From SG8-41 sp035574195 (GTDB taxonomy: Bacteria > Pseudomonadota > Gammaproteobacteria > Burkholderiales > SG8-41), in contig DATLZE010000002.1 of NCBI GenBank assembly GCA_035574195.1, forward strand, positions 1-51,104: 51,104 nt of DNA, read 5' to 3'. The notes below the pieces were generated by a model. It was not told the DNA's origin and made no database searches. It saw nothing but the letters and a program-made list of their open reading frames with translations. The position numbers and the translations under genes are program-made. Of this stretch, positions 15,521-24,002 are shown in pieces (position 1 is the stretch's first letter; every line of letters begins with the position of its first letter).

Positions 15521-16903
15521 ATGAGGCTCTCCGGTTTCCTCGCGCGCGCCGTTTGCGCACTGCTCCTGCTCGCCACTGCGGGCGCGGCGCGCGCCGATAC
15601 CGTCGAGCACAGTCTCGCGAACGGCCTGCGCGTCATCGTCAAGCCCGACCGGCGCGCTCCGGTCGCGGTGGTGATGCTGTGCTACAAGGTCGGCAGCGTG
15701 GACGAGGTGAACGGCACGACCGGCGTCGCACACGTGCTCGAGCACATGATGTTCAAGGGCACGCGCTCGGTGCCGGCGGGAGAGTACTCGCGCCTGATCG
15801 CGGCAGCGGGCGGGCGCGACAACGCGTTCACCAGCAACGACTTTACCGGCTATTTCGCGCTGCTGCACGCCTCCCAGCTCGAGCTCGCGTTGCGACTCGA
15901 GGCCGACCGCATGACAAACCTGGTGCTCTCGCCCGAGGAATTCGCCAAGGAGATCAAGGTGGTGATGGAGGAGCGACGGTTGCGCACCGAGGACCGGCCG
16001 CACGCGCTCGCCTACGAGCAGCTGATGGCCACCGCGCTGCTCGCCCATCCCTACCGCAACCCGATCATCGGCTGGATGAACGATCTCGAGAACCTGCGGG
16101 TCGAGGACGCGCGCGAATTCTACGAGCGCTGGTACGCGCCCAACAACGCCATATTGATCGTGGTGGGCGACGTCGAGCCGCAGCGGGTGTTCGCGCTCGC
16201 CGAGCGGCACTTCGGCCCCATCCCGGCGCGCGCGCTGCCCCCGCGCAAGCCGCAGGAGGAGCCGGCGCAGCGCGGCGTGCGGCGCGCCCAAGTCAAGGCC
16301 CCGGCGGAGCTGCCCTACGTGCTGATGACGTTCCGCGTGCCGGTGCTGCGCGACCCGGAGCGCGACTGGGAGCCGTACGCGCTCGAGATGCTCGCCGCGG
16401 TGCTCTCCGGCAACGAGGCGGCGCGACTGCCGCGCTCGCTGGTGCGCGAGCAGCGGGTCGCGAGCTCGGCTGGCGCAAGCTACGACGGAGTCGCGCGCGG
16501 CCCCGGCTTTTTCTACCTGAGCGCAACGCCGACTCCGGGCAAAAGCGCCGCCGAGGCGGAGCAGGCGCTGCTGAGCGAGATGCAGAGGATCATCGAGGAG
16601 GGCGTGACCGAGGAGGAGCTCGAGCGGATCAAGGCGCAGGCGCTCGCTGCGCATGTCTTTCAGCGCGATTCCATGTTCTTCCAGGCGCGCCAGATCGCGG
16701 TGCTCGAGACCGCGGGCATCTCGCACCGCACGATCGACCTGCAGCTGCGGAAGCTGCGCGAGGTCACGCCCGAACAGGTGCGGGAAGTGGCGCGCAAGTA
16801 TTTTCTCGAGGAAGCTCTCACCGTGGTGCACCTCGTTCCCCAGCCGCTCGCGGGACGGCGCCCCGCGCCGCCCCCGCCTGCGGGGTTGCGCCATGTACCG
16901 TAG
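15521..16903 (+). CDS. Periplasmic M16 zinc peptidase, catalytic subunit
   Basis: 460 residues. A signal peptide (LARAVCALLLLATAGAARA) leads a pitrilysin-family peptidase. The inverted zinc motif HxxEH is intact in VAHVLEHMMFKGT (about residues 75-80), and the downstream glutamate region is in VVMEERRLRTEDRPHALAYE. Two M16 halves follow the usual order to the C-terminal domain (LRKLREVTPEQVREVARKYF). It is encoded 130 bases before a second M16 gene whose zinc motif is missing; such pairs form heterodimers like the mitochondrial processing peptidase. Divergent from ftsY, with 241 bases between. Confidence 0.92.
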   Translation: MRLSGFLARAVCALLLLATAGAARADTVEHSLANGLRVIVKPDRRAPVAVVMLCYKVGSVDEVNGTTGVAHVLEHMMFKGTRSVPAGEYSRLIAAAGGRDNAFTSNDFTGYFALLHASQLELALRLEADRMTNLVLSPEEFAKEIKVVMEERRLRTEDRPHALAYEQLMATALLAHPYRNPIIGWMNDLENLRVEDAREFYERWYAPNNAILIVVGDVEPQRVFALAERHFGPIPARALPPRKPQEEPAQRGVRRAQVKAPAELPYVLMTFRVPVLRDPERDWEPYALEMLAAVLSGNEAARLPRSLVREQRVASSAGASYDGVARGPGFFYLSATPTPGKSAAEAEQALLSEMQRIIEEGVTEEELERIKAQALAAHVFQRDSMFFQARQIAVLETAGISHRTIDLQLRKLREVTPEQVREVARKYFLEEALTVVHLVPQPLAGRRPAPPPPAGLRHVP

Positions 16904-17032
16904 AACCGACGCAACCGCTGCTCGGCGCAGATGAACGCGGACAAGACCGATTGCGAAGCGCTCCGGCCGCGGAGATCGAGCGGAACGCGGGAAATCGAGA
17001 TCCGGGACACCGCGCGCGTCCCCCCCTTGCCC

Positions 17033-18391
17033 ATGAGCTCGCCGCGCCCGCTGGCTGGATTTCGGGGTTTCATCGGCGCGGGCTGGCGCATATCGGCGCT
17101 CGCTCTCTTGCTGGCGGCGGCGCCGGCTTGGGCGATCCTGCCGATCCAGCACTGGCAGACCTCGAGCGGGGCGCGCGTGTATTTCGTCGAGAACCACGAT
17201 CTGCCGATGCTCGATCTCTCGGTCGAGTTTCCCGCGGGCGCGAGCTACGACCGGCCCGAGAAGTCCGGCGCCGCCGCCATGGTGAACCGGATGCTGCGCG
17301 CCGGCGCCGACGGCATGCACGAGGACGAGATCGCACGCCGCATCGCCGGCGTCGGCGCGCAACTCTCGGCGCGCTTCGACGCCGACCGGGCGGGGCTCCA
17401 GCTGCGCACGCTCTCGAGCGCTCGCGAGCGCGGCGAGGCAATCGGGATCTTCGCGCGCGTGCTGCGCGCGCCCGATTTCCCGCAGCCGGTGCTCGAGCGC
17501 GAGAAAGTGCGCCTGATCGGGGCGCTCAAGGAGGCCGACACCAAGCCCGACACCATCGCCGGTGTCGCCTTCAGCCGCCTGGTCTACCGCGAGCATCCCT
17601 ATGCCCTGCGGCTGTCGGGCGAGGTTGCGACGGTGGAGCGGCTCTCGCGCGAGGATCTCGTCGCGTTCTACCGGCGCCATTACGCCGCGCCCTACGCGGT
17701 GGTGGCGCTGATCGGGGACGTGACGCGGGCCGAGGCGGAGGCGATCGCCGAGCAGGTGACGCGCGGGCTGCCGCGCGCGCAGGCGCCGGAACCCGAACTG
17801 CCCCCGGTGCCGGCGCTCGCCGCCGGCGTGACGCGCGTGATCGAGCATCCCGCCTCGCAGGCGCACATCCTGCTCGGAGCGCCCGGTATCCGCCGCGACG
17901 ATCCGGATTACTTCCCGCTGTTCGTCGGCAATTACGTGCTGGGCGGCGGCGGCTTCGTCTCGCGCATCACCGAAGAAGTGCGCCAGAAACGGGGGCTCGC
18001 CTACTCGGCCTACAGCTATTTTTCTCCGCTCAGGCGCGAGGGGCCGTTCGTGATCGGGATGCAGACCCGGCGCGACCAGGCAGGCGAGGCGCTCGAGGTG
18101 GTACGCGCGACGCTCGGCGAGTTCGTGCGCAACGGCCCGAGCGCGGAGGAGCTTGCGGCGGCCAAGAAGAACATCATCGGCGGCTTCCCGCTGCGCATAG
18201 ACAGCAACCGCAAGATCCACGAGCATCTCGCCCTGATCGGCTTCTACCGCCTGCCGCTCACCTACCTCGAGGACTTCGTGAAGAACGTCGAGCGCGTGAC
18301 GCTCGAGGACGTGCGCGACGCCTTCCGCCGGCGCGTGCATCCGGAGCGCCTGGTCACGGTGGTGGTCGCCGGCGAGGGCGTGAAGCCCTAG
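17033..18391 (+). CDS. M16-family peptidase homologue, non-catalytic partner
   Basis: 452 residues from the ATG at 17033, which sits just before a signal peptide (ISALALLLAAAPAWA). The zinc-binding HxxEH is replaced (GAAAMVNRMLRAGADG), so it should not hydrolyse peptides alone. The Arg-Tyr substrate-binding pair of non-catalytic subunits is present in VRQKRGLAYSAYSYFSP. It is expected to pair with the catalytic M16 protein upstream. The frame stays open upstream to 16931, giving a possible longer start, but those 34 residues precede the signal peptide and look unselected. Confidence 0.92.
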   Translation: MSSPRPLAGFRGFIGAGWRISALALLLAAAPAWAILPIQHWQTSSGARVYFVENHDLPMLDLSVEFPAGASYDRPEKSGAAAMVNRMLRAGADGMHEDEIARRIAGVGAQLSARFDADRAGLQLRTLSSARERGEAIGIFARVLRAPDFPQPVLEREKVRLIGALKEADTKPDTIAGVAFSRLVYREHPYALRLSGEVATVERLSREDLVAFYRRHYAAPYAVVALIGDVTRAEAEAIAEQVTRGLPRAQAPEPELPPVPALAAGVTRVIEHPASQAHILLGAPGIRRDDPDYFPLFVGNYVLGGGGFVSRITEEVRQKRGLAYSAYSYFSPLRREGPFVIGMQTRRDQAGEALEVVRATLGEFVRNGPSAEELAAAKKNIIGGFPLRIDSNRKIHEHLALIGFYRLPLTYLEDFVKNVERVTLEDVRDAFRRRVHPERLVTVVVAGEGVKP

Positions 18392-18439
18392 CCCCGGGCA
18401 GCGCGGGGCCCCGGTGGCCGATCGCGGTCCGATCGCGGC

Positions 18440-18985
18440 GTGAGAGCGAACCGGGTGCGCATCATCGGCGGGGCCTGGCGCAGCCGGCTGATCGCATTTC
18501 CCGCGCGCCGGGGACTGCGGCCCACGCCCGACCGCGTGCGCGAAACCCTGTTCAACTGGCTCGGGCAGGATCTCACCGGCAAAACCTGCCTCGATCTGTT
18601 CGCCGGCAGCGGCGCGCTGGGGTTCGAGGCCGCCTCGCGCGGCGCGCGGCGCGTGGTGATGGTGGAGCGCGACGCTGCCGTCTATCGCGCGCTCGCGGAA
18701 AACCGCGCGGCGCTCGGTGCCGCGGCGGTGGAATTGAGAAGAGCGGATGCGCTAGAATTCCTGCGCGCCGACGACGGCGTCTATGACGTCGTCTTCCTCG
18801 ACCCGCCGTTCAGGGCCCGTTATTGGCTGCGGCTCGCTCCCCGGCTGCCGGGGCGGCTGGCGCGCGAGGCGCTCGTCTATCTCGAAAGCGCGGAGCCTCC
18901 CGAACTCGCGCCCGGGTGGCAGGTGCACCGGCAAGGGCATGCCGGGCAGGTCTGGTATCAGTTATTGAGGTGGGCTCAACCATGA
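18440..18985 (+). CDS. rsmD: 16S rRNA (guanine(966)-N2)-methyltransferase RsmD
   Basis: 181 residues. Methylates G966 in helix 31 of 16S rRNA. Motifs: RIIGGAWRSRLIAFP at the start, RPTPDRVRETLFNWL, SAM-binding DLFAGSGALGFEAASRGA, and the catalytic DPPF in VFLDPPFRARYW. Its stop overlaps the coaD start as ATGA, a conserved coupling. Initiation is probably from the GTG at 18440, giving a slightly basic N-terminus. Confidence 0.95.
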   Translation: MRANRVRIIGGAWRSRLIAFPARRGLRPTPDRVRETLFNWLGQDLTGKTCLDLFAGSGALGFEAASRGARRVVMVERDAAVYRALAENRAALGAAAVELRRADALEFLRADDGVYDVVFLDPPFRARYWLRLAPRLPGRLAREALVYLESAEPPELAPGWQVHRQGHAGQVWYQLLRWAQP

Positions 18986-19488
18986 ACCACAAGGCGGTCT
19001 ATCCCGGCACGTTCGATCCGATGACCCTCGGCCACGAGGACTTGGTGCGGCGCGCGGCGCGGCTCTTCGACCGGGTGATCGTGGCGGTGGCCGACAGCAG
19101 CGCGAAACGGCCGTTCTTCACCCTCGATGAGCGCGTGGACATGGCGCGCCGGGTGCTGAAAGGACTGAAGAACGTGGAAGTGAAAGGTTTCTCGGGGCTG
19201 TTGATGGGCTTCGTCCGCGAGCACCGGGCGCGGGTGGTGATCCGGGGGCTGCGCGCGGTGTCGGACTTCGAGTACGAGTTCCAGCTCGCCGGGATGAACC
19301 GCGGGCTCTATCCCGATGTCGAAACGTTGTTCCTCACCCCGGGCGAGCAGTACATGTTCATTTCGGCCACCATCGTGCGCGAGATCGCGATCCTCGGAGG
19401 CGACGTGAGGAAATTCGTGCCGCCCGTGGTGGCGCGGCGGCTCGAGGCGAAGATCCAGCAGCTCGGCGGCCGCGGGCGAGGAGTCTAG
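18982..19488 (+). CDS. coaD: Pantetheine-phosphate adenylyltransferase
   Basis: 168 residues. Transfers AMP to 4'-phosphopantetheine to give dephospho-CoA. Motifs: YPGTFDPMTLGHEDLVRRAA with the nucleotidyltransferase T/HxGH, the central VVIRGLRAVSDFEYEFQLAG, and the C-terminal ISATIVREIAILGGDV. The start is set by the ATGA overlap with rsmD and by MNHKAVYPGTFDP, which aligns with other CoaD proteins. Confidence 0.97.
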   Translation: MNHKAVYPGTFDPMTLGHEDLVRRAARLFDRVIVAVADSSAKRPFFTLDERVDMARRVLKGLKNVEVKGFSGLLMGFVREHRARVVIRGLRAVSDFEYEFQLAGMNRGLYPDVETLFLTPGEQYMFISATIVREIAILGGDVRKFVPPVVARRLEAKIQQLGGRGRGV

Positions 19489-19577
19489 GTTCGAGGTTCA
19501 GGCCGAAACCGCGCGATATCGCCGCGGCCCGATCGCGAGCCTTGAGCGTCGAAACGCGCAAGCGAGGGGAACCGACC

Positions 19578-19844
19578 ATGGCGTTGATGATCACCGACGA
19601 GTGCATCAACTGCGACGTGTGCGAGCCGGAGTGCCCGAACGGCGCGATCTCGCAGGGCGAGGAGATTTATGTCATTGACCCGCACCGCTGCACCGAGTGC
19701 GTCGGCCACCACCCCGAGCCGCGCTGCGTGAAGGTCTGTCCGGTGGACTGCATCCCGCTCAATCCCGACTTCGTGGAGACCCGCGAGCAGCTCTACGAAA
19801 AGTACCTGCGGCTCACCGGCCAGAAGTCCGCGAGCGAGGCGTGA
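19578..19844 (+). CDS. YfhL-type 2[4Fe-4S] ferredoxin
   Basis: 88 residues starting MALMITDECINCDVCEPECP, with a ribosome binding site (gaggggaacc) upstream. Two cluster motifs are visible: CINCDVCEPECP and CTECVGHHPEPRCVKVCPVDC, the second with the insertion typical of the YfhL/Alvin-type ferredoxins. Serves as a low-potential electron carrier. It stands 89 bases after coaD, as is common in this class, and is convergent with mutM. Confidence 0.93.
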   Translation: MALMITDECINCDVCEPECPNGAISQGEEIYVIDPHRCTECVGHHPEPRCVKVCPVDCIPLNPDFVETREQLYEKYLRLTGQKSASEA

Positions 19845-19883
19845 GGCGCGGCGCGCGTCCCTGGCTCCGAACCCGAGATCCCC

Positions 19884-20702
19884 TCAATAGCGCTGGCAGC
19901 GCGGGCAATAGAAGGTGGAGCGCTGCCCCTGCCGCAGTCCCGCGATCGGCCCGCCGCAGCGGCGGCACGGCTCGCCGGCGCGATCGTAGACCAGGAACTC
20001 GCTCTGGAAATTGCCCGCGCGCCCGTCGGCTGCGACGTAATCGCGCAGGGAGCTGCCGCCGGCGCGGATCGCGGCTTCGAGCGTCTCGCGCAGTTTTTCG
20101 ACCAGCGCCGCGCAGCGCGCTCGGGAGAGCCGGCGCGCGGGCGTGCGCGGATGAATTCCGGCGCGAAACAGCGCCTCGTTCGCGTAGATATTGCCGACGC
20201 CGGCGACCACGCGCGAGTCCATGAGCACGTGCTTGATCGCGGCGGTGCGGTGGCGCGTGGCGCGGTGCAGCCACGCGCCGTCGAATTCGCGCGCGAACGG
20301 CTCGGGCCCGATAGCGGCGAGCAACGGATGGGACAGCGGATCGCCGGTCTCCCACAGCACCAGGCCGAAGCGGCGCGGATCGCGCAGCCGCACCACGCTG
20401 CCGTTCTCGAGCACGAGATCGAAGTGATCGTGCGCGGTGGGGGCGGTCGCGGCCGGCACCACCCACAGCCGACCCGACATGCCGAGGTGCAGGATGAGGT
20501 GGCCGGCGCCGCAGTCGAGCAGCAGGTACTTGCCGCGGCGGGCGAGCGAGCGAACGGTCGTGCCTGCGAGCCGCCGCGCGAGGTCCCGCGGAACGGGCCG
20601 GCGCAGCGCGCGATTGCGCACCACGGCGGTCAGGATGCGCCGGCCGACGAGCAAGGGCTCGAGCCCGCGGCGCGTGGTCTCGACTTCGGGCAGCTCCGGC
20701 AT
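19884..20702 (-). CDS. mutM: Formamidopyrimidine-DNA glycosylase (Fpg)
   Basis: 272 residues. Removes 8-oxoguanine and other oxidised purines and cuts the abasic site. The N-terminus MPELPEVETTRRGLEPLL carries the Schiff-base proline (P2) and catalytic E3, which also fixes the start at 20702. Further motifs: GRRGKYLLL-like RRGKYLLLDCG, HLGMSGRL, DPRRFG, the helix-two-turn-helix VAGVGNIYANEALFRAGI, and the C-terminal zinc finger (CRRCGGPI ... FYCPRCQ). Everything needed for activity is visible. Confidence 0.97.
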   Translation of the reverse strand: MPELPEVETTRRGLEPLLVGRRILTAVVRNRALRRPVPRDLARRLAGTTVRSLARRGKYLLLDCGAGHLILHLGMSGRLWVVPAATAPTAHDHFDLVLENGSVVRLRDPRRFGLVLWETGDPLSHPLLAAIGPEPFAREFDGAWLHRATRHRTAAIKHVLMDSRVVAGVGNIYANEALFRAGIHPRTPARRLSRARCAALVEKLRETLEAAIRAGGSSLRDYVAADGRAGNFQSEFLVYDRAGEPCRRCGGPIAGLRQGQRSTFYCPRCQRY

Positions 20703-20722
20703 GAGCGAAGGCGCAAAATTCA

Positions 20723-20745
20723 GCCCACAGGGATCACGGAGAACG
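20723..20745 (+). repeat. CACGGAG-type short dispersed repeat, copy a (partial)
   Basis: GCCCACAGGGATCACGGAGAA resembles the element at 23908-23936 (CCACGGAGATTACGGAGAATA...). It lies in the 243-base gap between mutM and the DUF4340 gene, 24 bases before a copy of the larger dispersed repeat. Function unknown. Confidence 0.5.
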
Positions 20746-20768
20746 GGGGGGAAGACGAAATATCTTAC

Positions 20769-20887
20769 GAGTCTTGGATAAAGGGCGGACCAGCCGTTTT
20801 CCGCTGACCATTCCGCTGACCATTTTCTCCTTTCCGCCCGGCAGCAGGGGGAGCGAGCGCTGTCATGCATTTTCGCGGCGCTCGTCA
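20769..20887 (+). repeat. ~115-bp dispersed hairpin repeat, copy 1
   Basis: Starts GAGTCTTGGATAAA and contains TTTTCCGCTGACCATT, with TTCCGCTGACCATTTT repeated a second time here (a local duplication), then TTTCCGCCCGGCAGCAGGGG and ends ATTTTCGCGGCGCTCGTCA. The same blocks in the same order occur at 30465-30580 and, inverted, at 40070-40182. It occupies most of the gap between mutM and the Gld-like operon. Confidence 0.8.
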
Positions 20888-20945
20888 GAGCGCCAAGCCC
20901 GCCCGTTCCTCTGCGAACCCTGTGGTTTGCACTGGAAAAAAGCTG

Positions 20946-21779
20946 CTACGGTTTCGCGCCCGGCGGGGCGAGCAGACGCTTCGCCTGCTCGGCGATGAAG
21001 TAGTACTGCAGATTCTCGTCGAGGCGCACCAGCACCAGCTCCGGCTCGCGCGCGAGCACGCCAAGGGAAAGCGTCCCGCCCTCCCTGAGCGCGATGCTGA
21101 TCCGCTCCCGGATGGTTCCCTTGGCGTGAGGCTCGACCCGCAGCGCGTAGGCGAGCCGCCATTGCTCGACCCAGCGGATGAGATCGTCCTGGCCGAGCTC
21201 CGCCGAGGCGGGGACGAGCGCCCATTTGCCCTCGCGCTGCTCGACGGAGAACTCGGGCAGCGCGATGCCCACCGGGGTCTCTCCGGGGGCGAGCAGCCGG
21301 CGGCTCGCGAGCTCCGCGGCGCTTGCCGGCAGCGCCGTGCCGTAGCGCGGGCTGACGGTATAGACGGCGCCCCCGGCGAGCACGTACTGCTCGTGCGAGA
21401 CCGGGTTGACCAGACCGAAGTCGAAGCTCCGGTCCTCCAGGACGAGGCGCGCTTCGGGGGGATCGAGCCCGAAGCGCGCAAGATCGGAGGCGTCCAGGCG
21501 GTGCGCGCTCCTCGCCTCCGCGATCTCGAGCAGCCGGCGCACGGGGATGGCCTCGGCGCGCGCGGCGAAGGGCTCGCTCACGAACCAGTCCTCGCCCTTC
21601 CTCTCGAGCCGGATCGGTGCCATTCCCGCACGCTCGATGCGGATCGTCCTGATCTGCGCCGGCGCGAGCGCGGAGAGCGCGTGCTCCCGCGGCTCGCCTT
21701 GCGGCCTGAAATGGGCGAAGAGCGCGACCGCCGCCACCGCTGCGGCGAGCGCCGCGTTCAGCCACAGCACGCGCCTCAT
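20946..21779 (-). CDS. DUF4340 domain-containing protein, last gene of Gld-like ABC operon
   Basis: 277 residues from the ATG at 21779, which overlaps the upstream GldG-like stop as ATGA. One N-terminal membrane helix (LWLNAALAAAVAAVALFAHF) and then a large periplasmic beta-rich part: IRTIRIERAGMAPIRLERKG, WFVSEPFAARAEAIPVRRLL, and ARFGLDPPEARLVLEDRSFD, which is the characteristic DUF4340 phrase. It is regularly found beside GldG-like/ABC-2 exporters and may be their periplasmic adaptor; function is not established. Confidence 0.85.
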   Translation of the reverse strand: MRRVLWLNAALAAAVAAVALFAHFRPQGEPREHALSALAPAQIRTIRIERAGMAPIRLERKGEDWFVSEPFAARAEAIPVRRLLEIAEARSAHRLDASDLARFGLDPPEARLVLEDRSFDFGLVNPVSHEQYVLAGGAVYTVSPRYGTALPASAAELASRRLLAPGETPVGIALPEFSVEQREGKWALVPASAELGQDDLIRWVEQWRLAYALRVEPHAKGTIRERISIALREGGTLSLGVLAREPELVLVRLDENLQYYFIAEQAKRLLAPPGAKP

Positions 21780-23122
21780 GCGCGGCGCCGGCGCCACCAG
21801 GTCACCACGCCGGCGGTGAGGAAGGCGAACGGCAGCACGAAGAGGAAGCTGAAGGCGATCAGATAAAGCGCCATCGCGTCGAGCTCGATGCTCGCGTCGG
21901 CCACGGGACGCGGCTGTAGCGTGATGAGCTCATCGTCTCCGGCGAGCCAGTTGACGATGTTCACGCCGAGGTCGCGGTTGCCGCCGTTGCCGAGGAAGGT
22001 GTTGGACAGGAAGCTCGCGTTACCTACGACCACCACGCGTTGCTGCCGGTCGCCGACCGTGCGCTCGAAGGCGGCGGCGATCGTGATCGGCCCCGGGATG
22101 TCGCGCTTGGGATCGCAGCGCGCCTCGATCTTGCCCGTCATCACGCAGCCGCGCGGCGCGACCTCGACGAGCGGGCGCACGCGCCATTCCTCGTTCTCGA
22201 TGACACCGACCTGGCGTGCGTGCGGGAACACCGTGATCAGGCGGAAGCCCTCCGTGATGGGGTGGCGCCCGTAGACCGCGGCGACCGCGACCGTGGGCGA
22301 GGCGTCGAAGCGCGCGGCTTCGGGATCGGCGACCACGCCCGGCGTGAGCACCAGCCCCAGCATCTCGGCGATCGGCGCGAGCCCGCGCAACGGCTCGGGA
22401 TCGATCAGCCACAGAAGATTGCCCCCGGCCGCGAGGTAACGCCGGATCTTGCCCACTTCCACGGGCAACAGATCCACCTGCGGGCTGGCGATCACCAGCA
22501 GCGCGGCGTTCGCCGGAACTTCCTGCGCCAGCGTGAGGTTGAGACTGCCGATGCGGAAGCCCTTCTGCGCGAGCAGCCGCCCGAAATCGCCGAGATCGTG
22601 ATTGGCCGCTCCGTCGAGCCTGCGCTCGCCGTGCCCGTCGAGCCACATCACCAGCCGCTCTGCGCCGCGCGCGAGCCGCATCAAGGCGTTCGCGAACGCC
22701 TGTTCGTTGAACTCGGTGAGGTGCACGCTACGGCCGCGGTATTCCAGTACCAGCTCCACCGGCGCGCGCACGCCGGCCGCCGCTGCGGCGCGAGGCTGCT
22801 CGCGCGGATCCACGAACACCACCGAGAGGTCGGGTTTGGCGCGCCGGTAGGGGGCGAGGAAGTCCCGGATGCGGTGGTGCAGGGGTTCCCCGCGGGCGTC
22901 GCGCTCGAGCGCGTAGGCGGTCACGGCGAGCGGCCCTTCGAGCCGCCTCAAGACCTCCAGCGTCGCCGCCGAGAGCGTGTGGCGGTGCGCGCGCGTGAGG
23001 TCGTGCTCGAAGCGGTACTCGTGCGCGAGCCAGGCGCTGGCAGCCACGGCCGCGGCGAGCAGCACCACGAACAGCCAGTGGTGCACCAGCAGCACGAGCC
23101 TCCGCCGGCGGGTAATCTCCAC
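21776..23122 (-). CDS. GldG-family ABC-associated membrane protein
   Basis: 448 residues from GTG 23122 (TTG 23128 would overlap the permease stop). N-terminal helix (LLVHHWLFVVLLAAAVAASA), a large periplasmic part of the GldG/IFT52-like ABC-transporter-associated type (RFEHDLTRAHRHTLSAATLE, VMWLDGHGERRLDG, LLWLIDPEP), and a C-terminal helix (YLIAFSFLFVLPFAFLTAGV). Known gliding-motility GldG is a component of the GldAFG exporter; in non-gliding proteobacteria the same set has no assigned substrate. Transcribed after the permease and before the DUF4340 gene. Confidence 0.85.
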   Translation of the reverse strand: MEITRRRRLVLLVHHWLFVVLLAAAVAASAWLAHEYRFEHDLTRAHRHTLSAATLEVLRRLEGPLAVTAYALERDARGEPLHHRIRDFLAPYRRAKPDLSVVFVDPREQPRAAAAAGVRAPVELVLEYRGRSVHLTEFNEQAFANALMRLARGAERLVMWLDGHGERRLDGAANHDLGDFGRLLAQKGFRIGSLNLTLAQEVPANAALLVIASPQVDLLPVEVGKIRRYLAAGGNLLWLIDPEPLRGLAPIAEMLGLVLTPGVVADPEAARFDASPTVAVAAVYGRHPITEGFRLITVFPHARQVGVIENEEWRVRPLVEVAPRGCVMTGKIEARCDPKRDIPGPITIAAAFERTVGDRQQRVVVVGNASFLSNTFLGNGGNRDLGVNIVNWLAGDDELITLQPRPVADASIELDAMALYLIAFSFLFVLPFAFLTAGVVTWWRRRRA

Positions 23123-23124
23123 GG

Positions 23125-23895
23125 TCAACCCCTCAGCCGCTGTGCGTCGAGCTGGCGGATCGCGAGCGCGAGCGCGAACGCGATCAGCAGCAGCGAGCAG
23201 GCGATCGCGTAGCTGTCGGCGAGCCCCCTGGCGAAGGGCTCGAAGTTCTTGACCGGCGAGAGCACCTGGGCGAGCGCGGCAGCGGCCGGCCAGCCGCGCG
23301 CGCGCAGGCCCTCGCCTGCCGCCTCCGAGGCGAGCATCATGCCGAGCAGCGTGGCGAAGCCGGCGATCGCCGCCGCCACGGGGTGCACCGTGAGGCAGGA
23401 GATGAACAGGCACACCGCGGCGAAACTCGCGGCCACGAGCAGCAGGCCTGCGGCGAGCCCCGCGAGCAGCCCGTAGTCGAGCCGGGTGGCGCCGGCGAGC
23501 GAGAGCGGCATCAGCGCCGTGAGCGCGACGATCGCGGCGAGGAAGGCGACGATGCCGAGGAACTTGCCCAGAACGATCTCGGTCATGGAGATCGGCGCCG
23601 AGATCAGCAGCGCCATGGTCTGGTTGCGCCGCTCCTCCGCGACGAGCCGCATCGCGAGCACCGGTACCGCGAACAGCAGCACCGCCGCCGCCGTGCCGAA
23701 AGTAGGCGCAGCGATGAGCTCGGTCGCGCCGGGCGGGCTCGCCATCTGCGCGAGCTGCGGCTGCATCTGGAGAAAATCGTCGAGCCGGCGCAGAAACGCG
23801 TAGCCGATGATCGCCTGCACCAGGGTGAGCACCACCCACGCGAGCGGCGAGGCGAACAGCGTCCTCAGCTCCTTGCCGGCGATGGTGAAAATCAC
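23125..23895 (-). CDS. ABC-2 type permease (GldF-like)
   Basis: 256 residues with six hydrophobic segments, beginning IFTIAGKELRTLFASPLAWV, the usual start of ABC-2 permeases that carry a cytoplasmic amphipathic helix. Includes VAEERRNQTMALLISAPISM, the family's conserved cytoplasmic loop. Initiation appears to be at GTG 23895. Partner of the ATPase upstream (108 bases) and GldG-like protein downstream (2 bases). Confidence 0.88.
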   Translation of the reverse strand: MIFTIAGKELRTLFASPLAWVVLTLVQAIIGYAFLRRLDDFLQMQPQLAQMASPPGATELIAAPTFGTAAAVLLFAVPVLAMRLVAEERRNQTMALLISAPISMTEIVLGKFLGIVAFLAAIVALTALMPLSLAGATRLDYGLLAGLAAGLLLVAASFAAVCLFISCLTVHPVAAAIAGFATLLGMMLASEAAGEGLRARGWPAAAALAQVLSPVKNFEPFARGLADSYAIACSLLLIAFALALAIRQLDAQRLRG

Positions 23896-23907
23896 AAGCG
23901 GCCTTTT

Positions 23908-23936
23908 GCCACGGAGATTACGGAGAATACACAGAG
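23908..23936 (+). repeat. CACGGAG-type short dispersed repeat, copy b
   Basis: GCCACGGAGATTACGGAGAA followed by TACACAGAG: three tandem 10-11-base units of the CCACGGAGNN type. It lies in the short gap between the ABC ATPase and permease genes, so it would be transcribed within the operon. Related copies are at 20723, 47419 and, inverted, at 47521. Confidence 0.65.
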
Positions 23937-24002
23937 TATGGATACGATGCAGCGGTAACGATTCTCCTGCCCCGATCCCGATGCCTGCTGGGGCAGGCGA
24001 GC

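Noticed and set aside
14260..18786. Very long open frame (about 1500 codons) on the plus strand across ftsY and the M16 genes
   Set aside because: It is antisense to ftsY, then out of frame with the M16 and rsmD genes; composition is Arg/Gly/Ala-rich and no motif is visible. Long spurious frames are expected at this GC content.
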